Shown here: positions 35,904 to 46,843 of the stretch, piece after piece | Layout: every line of letters begins with the position of its first letter | Numbering within the stretch: position 1 is the first letter of the stretch | Assembly: GCA_044224705.1 (NCBI GenBank) | Contig: JBGAJY010000003.1 | Location: 1 to 64,000, forward strand | Source: M3007 sp044224705 | GTDB lineage: Bacteria; Bacteroidota; Bacteroidia; Chitinophagales; Saprospiraceae | DNA length: 64,000 bases | Direction: 5' to 3' | Position numbers and translations under genes: made by a program | The notes under the pieces: generated by a model | Seen by the model: the letters and a program-made list of their open reading frames with translations, nothing else | The model's database searches: none | What the model was told of the DNA's origin: nothing

Positions 35904-36802
35904 GCGGGAGTGAGTTTATGGTCAAAAGGAAATACCAGCGGATGGTGTTGGGCAGCCTCGCGCGCGGCTTCGTGGGAGCGGGCAAACCCGAGGAGATATC
36001 CGCCGCCGCCAGCGCCGCAGAGTTTGAACCGCACGGTTTTAGTGTCGAAGGAATGGTGCCAAAGGTCCTTTACGGAGGTAGGAATGATGGGCCCGAGCTC
36101 CTGGTGCTGAAACCTGGATAGTTCACTGATTGTCAGCATAAAGGCCTCAAGATCGCCCGATTGCCAGTTGGCAATGGCCTCCTCTACCTTGGGTAAATAC
36201 CGTTCGTTCAGCCGTTTGCGAAAATCGGGTGCTCCGCAGCGGTGCTGAAACCAGCGTACCATCGGCCCCGTTTGGCGTGGCATCTGGCTGTCGACCAGGA
36301 AAACAACAGGCTCCGCGGGGCGCCAAGGGCGACAATCGGCCACACTTAGTTCGGTTTTGTTCCGGACGATCAAGGGCTGGTTCAGGTAGGAGGTCAGCGG
36401 ATCGAGGCCCGAGCTGTTGCCGTGGAAGTAACTTTCCATAGCCGCGAAAATCACTTTCAATTCGGCAGGGTCTTTACTTTTTTGCTGTGTATAACGGTCA
36501 TAAATGGCTGCGCAAAGCGCGCCTGAACTGCCCAGGCCATAGCCCGTCGGTATGTCTGAATGAAAGAACAACCCGAGTCCCAGGTCGGCCTCAAAGGCCT
36601 TGGCATCGAGATCAGGCACGTTGCGCAGGGCGGCACTGCGGGCAAATTCGAGCAGGCGCATGTCCTGTTCCGTCATGGGGGTGTCCGGGCTTCTCCAGTC
36701 CCATTGCCCGCCGAAAGCCGGCACGGGCATGGACAAAGCGGGCGCGCCGAGCAACAGCACGTGTTCACCGAAAAGAAGCAGTTTGGCTGGATAACGACGC
36801 AT
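35900..36802 (-). CDS. GHMP kinase, probably mevalonate kinase
   Basis: 300 residues. GHMP hallmarks are the opening YPAKLLLFGEHVLLLGAPAL, the ATP-binding PTGYGLGSSGALCAAI at 85-100, HGNSSGLDP near 128, and the C-terminal LCGAGGGGYLLGF. The opening with GEH and the overall length favour mevalonate kinase, which phosphorylates mevalonate in isoprenoid synthesis; Bacteroidota often use this pathway. Another GHMP substrate cannot be excluded. First of a five-gene overlapping operon; a promoter sits directly before its ATG. Confidence 0.82.
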   Translation of the reverse strand: MRRYPAKLLLFGEHVLLLGAPALSMPVPAFGGQWDWRSPDTPMTEQDMRLLEFARSAALRNVPDLDAKAFEADLGLGLFFHSDIPTGYGLGSSGALCAAIYDRYTQQKSKDPAELKVIFAAMESYFHGNSSGLDPLTSYLNQPLIVRNKTELSVADCRPWRPAEPVVFLVDSQMPRQTGPMVRWFQHRCGAPDFRKRLNERYLPKVEEAIANWQSGDLEAFMLTISELSRFQHQELGPIIPTSVKDLWHHSFDTKTVRFKLCGAGGGGYLLGFARSHEAAREAAQHHPLVFPFDHKLTPA

Positions 36803-36809
36803 AGCAGTG

Positions 36810-36843
36810 CAAATGTGCGAAATCTGCTTCGAAGCCTCTCAAA
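36810..36843 (-). promoter_or_regulatory. Promoter of the mevalonate kinase operon
   Basis: On the minus strand CACATTTG (36817-36810, one mismatch to TAnnTTTG) and TTTG (36843-36840) are 22 bases apart. The -7 box ends seven bases before the ATG, implying a very short or absent leader. Confidence 0.5.
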
Positions 36844-36874
36844 AAACGAAGCGCGGAGCCTTTGCCCCGCGCTT
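36841..36874 (-). terminator. Intrinsic terminator just upstream of the mevalonate kinase operon
   Basis: Minus-strand hairpin AAGCGCGG / CCGCGCTT (36867-36874 with 36849-36856) with a 10-base loop, followed by CGTTTTTTG. It ends transcription arriving from the metalloprotease gene; its T run forms part of the -33 region of the next promoter. Confidence 0.7.
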
Positions 36875-36905
36875 ACGCTTTTTATGCAGCCAAGATTTTT
36901 TGAAA

Positions 36906-37306
36906 AGGCAAGAGGCAAGGGACAAGGGGCAAGGGGCAAAAGGCAAGGGGCAAATTCAAAAATTGGAAGTTTAGTAGTGAACCAACTTAGTATCTGAAAC
37001 TATCCAGGCTTGCCCTGTTCACAGACCTTGCGGCCCGGAGGGACGCTATCTATGTAGTAACGACACAATGAGTAAGATGATCCGGCCCAGCGGGCCGGTA
37101 TCTAATCCGTCAGATAGCGGCCCTCCGGGCCGCCTGCATTTACACCCCGCCGGTTTCTACAAAGATGCCGGCCCCATAGGCCGGTTGGTATGCCGGATAT
37201 CTTCAGATACTAAATTGGTCGACTATTAGCTTGATACTTTCAAAATAGTTGGGCATTTTTTTGCCTTTTGCCTTTTGCCTTTTGCCTTTTGCCTTTTGCC
37301 TTTTGC
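36906..37306. repeat. 400-bp composite palindromic element flanked by complementary 7-mer arrays
   Basis: Outermost: an imperfect array of GGCAAGG/GGCAAAA units (36906-36950) faces an array of seven TTTTGCC units (six exact, 37259-37306), which is its complement. Inside: inverted ends 36975-37008 and 37192-37225 sharing a TTAGTATCTGAA core; an inner pair 37030-37051 and 37112-37133 (21 of 22 matches); and hairpins at 37082-37098 (CCGGCCC, AGC loop) and 37168-37184 (CCGGCC). No reading frame of note is present. It fills the gap between the metalloprotease and mevalonate kinase genes. Confidence 0.75.
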
Positions 37307-37309
37307 TGA

Positions 37310-39805
37310 TTACTGTTTTACCAGTTTTTGCACCGGCCCGGGTTGTCCCTCTGACCAGGCCCGGACGAGGTAAAGACCCGCCGGCAACTGGCTGATATCC
37401 AGCTCGGTACTCTCCTGTTCAGCTTCCACGCGGGTGCTGAACAGCATTTTCCCGAAGGTGTCGCACACGTCCACGCGGGTATTTCCGCCAGCCTGGCCGA
37501 AGGCGACAGTCACCCGGGTTTGCGCCGGGTTGGGCGACAGGGTCATGTAGTTATCGCCCGTCGAATCGCCCAGTTGCAGCTGCCACGAATCGCTGCGTTC
37601 GGCCGCCGCATCGGCATTGCCGCCAGGCAGATAGGACAGGGTGCTGAAGTTCACGATACTGCTGTAGGCCGAGTAGGTATTGCCGCTGCATTTGGCACGC
37701 ACCCGCACTTGGTAGCTGGTATTGGCCTGCAAACCAGTGACTTGCACAACGATTACCGGCAAGCCGACAAATGTTGTCCAGTTGGAATTGGAAGATTTTT
37801 TGATCTGCAGATCATACGACAACGCGCCGTTGGACGGACTCCAGCTGATGGTGGCTTTGTTGTAGGAAATATTGCCCGCTGAGAGCCCGGCAGGCGTGGC
37901 GCAACTGCCGCCGCCGCCGCCGCTGGCCGGCGTGGTAAATGAGGTGGTGATGTAACTGGAGTACGTGGTTCCACACACGGTTCGAACCCGCACATTGTAG
38001 GTGGTGCTCGGGGCTAATCCACTGATATTGTAGGCCGTTCCACTCACAGTCACCTCGCCGCCCCAAGTGTTCGATAAGGCGATTTTCCAGGAGATCCGGT
38101 ACGAACTGGCTCCACTCACAGTGCTCCACGAACAGCTCGCCGCGCTCGAAGAGGTGGCCGTGGCGCTCAGGTTGGCGGGGGCGTTGCAGCTACCTCCTCC
38201 ACCGCCGCCTCCGCCGCCTTCACCGACGCCGGTTTTGAAAATGACGCCATTCATATAGCCCGAGTTGTTGGCGCCGCAATTGCTGCGAATGGTCACCTCC
38301 ACTTCGTCGCTGGACGGCAAACCGCTCAGGGCCTGCGGGCTCACCGCGTTGCTGATGGTGTTCCACGACGAGGCGCCCACGGCGCGCCATTGCAGGGAAT
38401 ACGAACTGGCGCCCCCCACGGCCGTCCACGAAATGGTTGCATTGGTGCCGCTCAAACCCGAGACCGTGATGCCGGTCGGGGGATTACAACCGTTGCTCGG
38501 GGCGCAGCTGGCGGCAAGGCAAGTGGCAGAGCCAACTTCGGTGCGCACCTTGTTGCCCGGCTGCGAGCCAAAGCCGTTCGAGAAATTGATCCCGTAATTC
38601 GTTAAGTGGCAGTAACTCATGATGGTACCGCCGTTCTGCGGCGCCGGGCCGGGGGCGCAACCGCCTTCGGTCGTATAACAATTGTCGAGTGCGCCGCCGC
38701 TCCAGCCGCACCATTGGGTGTGGTTGGAACCCAGGTTGTGACCCATTTCGTGGGTGAGCACTTCCACGGTCCAGGAGTAGGTCGGGACGTTGGAATAGCT
38801 CGTGGCGATGTCGCTGTAAGCATAACTGTACGCCGGAAAACACAACACATCCACGTAGGCAATCCCGCCCAGTCCGTTGCCGCCGATCCCCACCAGGTGT
38901 GCGATGTCGGCATTGAAACTGGTGCGGAAACCCTGAAACTGCGTGAGCGCCGTACTGCTGCTCGAGGTGGAATACGGATCCTGCGTGGTCCAGACAAACA
39001 CCTGCGACAGTTTGGTGCTGATGCCCTCGTTGGCGTACAGGGTAGCGAGCTGGTTGAACACGGCGGAGAGGTAATCCACCGTGGCCTGCACGGAGCCTTT
39101 GTTTTGAAACAAGGCGAAATCGGTTTCAAAAAACACCCGCACACAGCCGCTCACATCGGGCGTCAGTTGTTCGGTTTCCTCTGGAGAGGCTTTGCCGCGG
39201 TCATCGGTGAAGCACTCGAAGGGGTTGGACTGCGACAGGCGGTTTTCGGAATACAGCACGTAGACCGTTTCATTTCCGGGCGTTTCGAGGCGCCCGAGCA
39301 CCTGGTTGCCGCCGCGCGGACTGGAGAAAATACCGGCCACGTCGTGTTCGAAAAAACTGAACGCCGCGATGGATGCATCGTCGCCGCGCAGCACGCCCCG
39401 GTAGTGGACGCCTGGTGCGTACGCCACCGGCTCCCCTTTCGAAGCGCTCGTCGAAACGGAAAAATCGGGGCTCAGGGGGTCGGACTGGATCAGGTCGAGC
39501 GTCAGAATTTGACCATGAAAAGGAAGTTGGAGGGTGAGGGCTTCGGGCCGGGTGGTGGTGATGTGGGCCAGGACTGAGGGATCGAGGGCGAGCAACTGCG
39601 CATCTCGGGCGAATCGGGCGGCGGCCACATCCAGCTGCTGGGCCGCCGGTCCGAAAGGAGAAGCGGATTCGAATTTGACGCCCTGATCGCGATAATGTCG
39701 GACAAGAGAGGGAACGGGTTTCAGGGTTTGGGCGCCGAGCCAGGAGGTGGGAAAAAATAGCAGCGCCAGTGCGCCGAAGCACACATACCGAAGGAAGAAC
39801 TTCAT
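37310..39805 (-). CDS. Secreted HExxH zinc metalloprotease with fibronectin type III repeats and T9SS domain
   Basis: 831 residues. Signal peptide (ends SWLGAQ), a propeptide-like region to about 205, then a metzincin catalytic domain with HEMGHNLGSNH starting at His352 (zinc ligands His352, His356, His362; catalytic Glu353), followed by a MSYC Met-turn-like segment. This fits reprolysin/M12-type secreted proteases. Three fibronectin type III domains follow at about 450-535, 545-635 and 645-725, separated by glycine runs, each carrying a YxLxW or YxISW strand. A T9SS type A domain ends the protein (about 750-831). Expected to degrade extracellular protein. The seven-unit TTTTGCC array begins three bases after its stop. 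Confidence 0.93.
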   Translation of the reverse strand: MKFFLRYVCFGALALLFFPTSWLGAQTLKPVPSLVRHYRDQGVKFESASPFGPAAQQLDVAAARFARDAQLLALDPSVLAHITTTRPEALTLQLPFHGQILTLDLIQSDPLSPDFSVSTSASKGEPVAYAPGVHYRGVLRGDDASIAAFSFFEHDVAGIFSSPRGGNQVLGRLETPGNETVYVLYSENRLSQSNPFECFTDDRGKASPEETEQLTPDVSGCVRVFFETDFALFQNKGSVQATVDYLSAVFNQLATLYANEGISTKLSQVFVWTTQDPYSTSSSSTALTQFQGFRTSFNADIAHLVGIGGNGLGGIAYVDVLCFPAYSYAYSDIATSYSNVPTYSWTVEVLTHEMGHNLGSNHTQWCGWSGGALDNCYTTEGGCAPGPAPQNGGTIMSYCHLTNYGINFSNGFGSQPGNKVRTEVGSATCLAASCAPSNGCNPPTGITVSGLSGTNATISWTAVGGASSYSLQWRAVGASSWNTISNAVSPQALSGLPSSDEVEVTIRSNCGANNSGYMNGVIFKTGVGEGGGGGGGGGSCNAPANLSATATSSSAASCSWSTVSGASSYRISWKIALSNTWGGEVTVSGTAYNISGLAPSTTYNVRVRTVCGTTYSSYITTSFTTPASGGGGGSCATPAGLSAGNISYNKATISWSPSNGALSYDLQIKKSSNSNWTTFVGLPVIVVQVTGLQANTSYQVRVRAKCSGNTYSAYSSIVNFSTLSYLPGGNADAAAERSDSWQLQLGDSTGDNYMTLSPNPAQTRVTVAFGQAGGNTRVDVCDTFGKMLFSTRVEAEQESTELDISQLPAGLYLVRAWSEGQPGPVQKLVKQ

Positions 39806-40199
39806 GATTAAACGGCTTTTGAAATGGATGAAAAAATCGGTCTCTGTTTCCTTTTGGATTAAAATTCAGGAGTAAAGCCAAACGAACGGCAGTTGTTTCC
39901 GTTGCAGTATTTCTTAACAGTTGTTAAAATTTTAATTGTAGAAAATGTTGACTATGTGCAAGTTGCCGTTTTCTTTTGGCTAGAGCACGTTTCCGCGGCA
40001 TAGCCCTCCGCTCTCTAAAAAAAGTCTGTTGGCCACCCTGCGTTGAAAAAAATGGAACAAAAAAAAATTTAACAAAAACGATGACCAATCTCATCGCCGG
40101 CAGCCTGTTTGAGCGGGGTGCGCTTCATCCGAACATTCTCTACCTTCGCGCTGTTTTTTGAGCCGCATTTCAAAATAAAACCATCGCAGCCTCACCATC
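39806..40199. other. 394-base intergenic region between divergent metalloprotease and gcvP genes
   Basis: AT-rich promoter region without a convincing reading frame. Visible signals are a TTAACAGTTGTTAA palindrome at 39914-39927, nearer to the metalloprotease gene, and TACCTTCG at 40141-40148, one mismatch from the -7 consensus, 51 bases before the gcvP ATG. Confidence 0.5.
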
Positions 40200-43064
<2,865 letters not shown>

Positions 43065-43075
43065 CCCGATTGATC

Positions 43076-43165
43076 TTTTGAGGCGACATCTTGCGAGGAA
43101 CAAAAAAGATGTCGCCTCAAAAAGCCGGGGTGACACCTTTCCCGTTCCTCGAAAGATGTCACCCC
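43076..43165. terminator. Paired hairpins between convergent genes
   Basis: Hairpin 1: a 17-bp perfect stem, 43076-43092 with 43106-43122 (core GAGGCGACATCTT). Hairpin 2: 43127-43141 with 43151-43165, one mismatch (core GGGGTGACA). The left half of hairpin 1 (43082-43101) can instead pair with the right half of hairpin 2 (43144-43163) at 18 of 20 positions. Probably serves as a two-way terminator for gcvP and the convergent T9SS gene. Confidence 0.7.
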
Positions 43166-43190
43166 TTTGCCTGCGACTTTTCAACAGTCG

Positions 43191-46100
43191 TTAACGCTGC
43201 AATAAAAACCGCAGGGTCGTTCGCTTCCCGTTTTCCGGCAAGATTTCAAGAAAATACAAGCCTGCCGGCAGTTCCGGTTGGAGCGCCAGGGTTTCCTGCG
43301 CATTGGCGCGTTGGACGGATTGCTCCTGCACCAGACTGCTCTGGGCGTTCAGCACCCGCAATTGAACGGCGCCCCCCGATTCCTCCTTTAAATTGATCCA
43401 TAAAGTGCCATCCGTGGGGTTAGGAAAAATCTGTGCACTGTTTTGCCTTTGACTCGAAACGATATTCGGGTCAAAACTGACCGACTGCGTCGGCGCGCAG
43501 GCGAAGGTGTTTAAATGCGTCTCGTATTGCAACCCCGAAGCCAGCCGTGCGAAAACGTGCAGAAAAACCGGGTTGGACTGCGCGGGTAACTGATATGAGA
43601 ACACGTCCGATTGCCCTGTGGCCAGACTGTCCACTAGCGGCTTGAACCGCACGGAGTAGAACGGCGAGAAATTCGGGTTGCGCACCGCATAATCGCGGCC
43701 GCCGGGCGAGGTGTAGGTCGAGTTGTTCGCCGGAGCCAGGGCCGCTACGCCGTCGGGCACCTGGAAAGCGGCGTATGCCAGTTTATCGGCGCAATTGTTC
43801 GTCACCCGGATGCGGTAGGTCCGGTTTTGCCCTGGGTCGAGCGACACGCCGAGCAGTTCGTATTTGACGCAACCGGCCACCTTGGTGTCGCAGGCCGTTT
43901 CGACTGAATTTACAGTGATCGTAAAACAGCAGGTTGCCGTGGCTCCGCAGGAGTCGGCAGCGGAAAAGCACACCTGGTGAATTCCCGCCGCGAATGCGCT
44001 GCCGCTGGCCGGGCCGCCGGTCTGCGTGATCCCGATACCCGGACAGGTACAATCGCTCGTGGCCGTGGCTGCGGAGAAACTGAGCGGCATTGTGCTGCTT
44101 CCGGCAGGAAGGTTTACAGCCAGATTGGCCGGACAATCGAGGTTCAAAACGCCAGGCAGCAGGTCGGGATATTTTAAAATGTACGTCGCGAGCGTATCGC
44201 AGTCGTCGCCACCGGTGGCGATGGGGATTACAAGGGTATCGGGCTGGCTGTACGATTGCCCGAAGAGCGTGACCTGCTCGCCGGGACAAAACTCGATGAC
44301 CCGGGTAACCGTAGGCGGCGGCAGGAGGGTGACGACCACCGTATCGCGTTGTTTACCTCCGCAGGCATCGGTCGCTTCCACCCAGAATGTGCCGGGAAAG
44401 AAGATGTTCCGGTACGGCCCGCTGGAACCGTCGTCCCAGAGATAAGAGGCAAATCCGTCTCCCGCGTACAAAGTGCTTAAAGGCCCTGCGCACAGGCCAA
44501 AGTCTTCACCCAGATCGAGCACCGGAGCAGCGGGCGGCGCGAATGTCGTGCTGTCCAGGTTGTTCCGGTAAGTGCATTCCGGGAAGCCCGAAGCGGCCAG
44601 CTCATCCGGCGAAAACGGTGTTGGCAGGTTTACGGCGAGATTTACGACGCTGAAAATCTTGACCGGCCCGCCGATCCCGTTAGGAAACAAACCGGCCTTG
44701 AACGAACCGAATTCGCAGCCGTTATCCGATTGTGTGTCAATTTGATAGATGCCCAACAAAGTCGCCGGCCCGCTGGTTGGGTTGGCATCGTAAAACGCCA
44801 CGGGTACACTTGCCGGCAGCGGCGTGCTGCCGAAATTGCACAGCAGATAATTGATCTTGAGCGAATCGCCGGCACAGTTCAGTGCGCCGAAATTGAAAAT
44901 AAAATCTGCCGCCGGCAGGTCGAGCGTGTAATACGCCAGCGTGTCGCAACCGCCGGTGGTGGACGCGATCGTGTCCACGTAGGTGCCCGGTTGGTCGTAC
45001 AACTGGCCATCGATCAGCACCGAATCGCCCGTGCAAAGCGTGAGCGTATCGAACCGCAGGGGTAGCTCCGCCGCCAGCAGCACGTAGGTCGCCAGCGTGT
45101 CGCAGGCGCCGTTCTGACCGGGAAAAACCGTTTCCACGACGCCGGGTGCGAAGTGGCTCTGGCCGCCGATGACGAAGGACTGATCGGGGCACAGCGCCAG
45201 CGTGTCGGTCCATTCGGGTTGAGGCAGCAAGCCGGCCGTGATCTGAAAAATCGTATCGCAGCCCTGCGCATTGTCGCTATATGCGGTAAAAACGCCCACA
45301 GTGTCGATGCTCAAACCATGTAGCGCGACCGATGTGCCCGGGCAAAACTGAACATTTTCCTGCACGAAAACGATTCCGTCGGCATCGGACAAGTAGGCAA
45401 AACTGGCGCCGATGCCCAGGTCGCCGCCGCTCAGCACGCCCATTTGAAAAACACCGGCCGTGTTGGTCACGTGCGCCAACTGGCTTTCGCCCAGTAGGTT
45501 CAGACTGATCGGCACCGTGGCGGCCACATAAGCGCCGTTGGAGCCCGGCACCGGCTGAAAGCCGCCCGCTGGCAAAGGCGTTCCGTTGAGTGTAAAACTG
45601 TTTTCATTACCACTGGCCGTCGTCAGGAACAGGTACAGCGGAGCGGCATTGGTCCGCAGGAATGAAGCCTCGCCCGGCCCGCTGCATCCTCCGACTGACG
45701 GAGGGAGCGGCGGTACGAGCGCGCCACCCAGATTGCAGCCGTGGCCTGTTACCTGCCAGGCGTAGACTGGCTGACTGGACTGGATCAAATGGCTTCCGGC
45801 TTCGATGGCCAGGGCCAGCGTTTCGCCGGCATCGAGCGGGCCGCCCTGCGGCAGGCCGTCGAGTTGGACGATGGTGCCGGCATCCGTGGCTACGATGAAC
45901 GTGTATTCCGTGCCGGTGAGAAAACCTTTTTGTACCACGTATTCCATGCCCAGTTGCTCCACCGGCACGAGCTGGTCGCCGCCGCCGTCGAGGCAACTGC
46001 CGCCGTACAACTCACCGCCTTCCAGCAGATCGTCTTTTACCGTGATCGCGATGGGTTTGTCGGCCGTCACGTGCGTTCCGCCCGGTTGCGCGCTGGCCGG

Positions 46101-46739
46101 CTGGCTGGCGGTCTGTAAATAAAAGGTTTCCCCCCGGTTCAGGGAGATATCGAATGTAATGTTCGAAGGGTGGTCTACAAACCAGCTAGTCGGTGTGGTG
46201 GTGATCGTGGTGTTATCCTCGGTTGCTACAATCACAAAGCCCGAATGTGGCTGTGGAAAGGTCATGGGGTTGTCGAGGAAGTTTTGAAACGGCAGGTAAA
46301 ATTCTTTGCCCAGGGCGCTGCGGCCTTTGAGGGAAAAAATTTCCGGACTGGTTTGCGTCTCACCCAGCACCTCGTAATACGCCGTGATGGGTGCGCTCGA
46401 CTGGATCAGTAAGCCTCTTTTGAAGGCCAGGTTATTGTGCCGGGTTTCCACATACTCCAGCCAGGGTGTCAGGTCAAGGGTGGCGTTGTCGTAGGCGGCG
46501 AGATTGAGCGTCAGCACAGGAAACGTATCATTGATGGGTTCCCAGACCTTGATGGAAGCGGGGCTGCCGGAAGTGAAAACGCGCAGGAGAGCAGGGCGGT
46601 CGGCGTTTTCCAGCCCCTGTGTGGCTTGCAGGATCTCCGGCGCGGCGAACCAAAATTCAGTATCCTGTTGTGCGTTGAGCAGGCCGGGAATGAGCCAGAG
46701 GCAGCACAGGGAAATCGCGAAGGCGTGGATTTTTAACAT
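43191..46739 (-). CDS. Giant T9SS protein with IgGFc-binding-like N-terminus and four cysteine-pattern repeats
   Basis: 1182 residues from the ATG at 46739 (MLKIHAFAISLCCLW signal, cleaved near LLNAQ). Residues about 25-480 resemble the IgGFc-binding N-terminal domain (PF17517): QDTEFWFAAPE, ITAYYEVLGE, VATEDNTTITTTP, PIAITVKDDLLEGG and YVVQKGFLTGTEY. Then come copies of a repeat of about 50 residues with the pattern CPG-x-S/V-x-I-x-G-Q-x-Y-x-x-P-G ... GCDTLATY; three are adjacent and one stands apart. A CARDB-like stretch, a HYR-like segment (CFSAADSCGATATCCF) and a T9SS type A domain finish the protein. Probably a surface adhesin. It is the downstream copy of a tandem pair with 46844-50932; 104 bases separate the genes. 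Confidence 0.85.
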   Translation of the reverse strand: MLKIHAFAISLCCLWLIPGLLNAQQDTEFWFAAPEILQATQGLENADRPALLRVFTSGSPASIKVWEPINDTFPVLTLNLAAYDNATLDLTPWLEYVETRHNNLAFKRGLLIQSSAPITAYYEVLGETQTSPEIFSLKGRSALGKEFYLPFQNFLDNPMTFPQPHSGFVIVATEDNTTITTTPTSWFVDHPSNITFDISLNRGETFYLQTASQPASAQPGGTHVTADKPIAITVKDDLLEGGELYGGSCLDGGGDQLVPVEQLGMEYVVQKGFLTGTEYTFIVATDAGTIVQLDGLPQGGPLDAGETLALAIEAGSHLIQSSQPVYAWQVTGHGCNLGGALVPPLPPSVGGCSGPGEASFLRTNAAPLYLFLTTASGNENSFTLNGTPLPAGGFQPVPGSNGAYVAATVPISLNLLGESQLAHVTNTAGVFQMGVLSGGDLGIGASFAYLSDADGIVFVQENVQFCPGTSVALHGLSIDTVGVFTAYSDNAQGCDTIFQITAGLLPQPEWTDTLALCPDQSFVIGGQSHFAPGVVETVFPGQNGACDTLATYVLLAAELPLRFDTLTLCTGDSVLIDGQLYDQPGTYVDTIASTTGGCDTLAYYTLDLPAADFIFNFGALNCAGDSLKINYLLCNFGSTPLPASVPVAFYDANPTSGPATLLGIYQIDTQSDNGCEFGSFKAGLFPNGIGGPVKIFSVVNLAVNLPTPFSPDELAASGFPECTYRNNLDSTTFAPPAAPVLDLGEDFGLCAGPLSTLYAGDGFASYLWDDGSSGPYRNIFFPGTFWVEATDACGGKQRDTVVVTLLPPPTVTRVIEFCPGEQVTLFGQSYSQPDTLVIPIATGGDDCDTLATYILKYPDLLPGVLNLDCPANLAVNLPAGSSTMPLSFSAATATSDCTCPGIGITQTGGPASGSAFAAGIHQVCFSAADSCGATATCCFTITVNSVETACDTKVAGCVKYELLGVSLDPGQNRTYRIRVTNNCADKLAYAAFQVPDGVAALAPANNSTYTSPGGRDYAVRNPNFSPFYSVRFKPLVDSLATGQSDVFSYQLPAQSNPVFLHVFARLASGLQYETHLNTFACAPTQSVSFDPNIVSSQRQNSAQIFPNPTDGTLWINLKEESGGAVQLRVLNAQSSLVQEQSVQRANAQETLALQPELPAGLYFLEILPENGKRTTLRFLLQR

Positions 46740-46843
46740 GAAAGAACGGTTTTTGAATGTGTGAATAAAAACGATCAGGGCGCCGCTGCGTGGTAATGAA
46801 GCGCGCAGCAGCGTCCTGAAATGGGGCAAAATGGAAAGAAGAT

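Noticed and set aside
36906..37306. CRISPR array
   Set aside because: The repeats are 7-mers without spacers and the larger units are inverted, not direct; no cas genes are nearby.
39914..39927. TTAACAGTTGTTAA as a Crp/Fnr-type box
   Set aside because: It is a symmetric site but lacks the TTGAT or TGTGA half-site of known Fnr/Crp boxes, so no regulator can be named.
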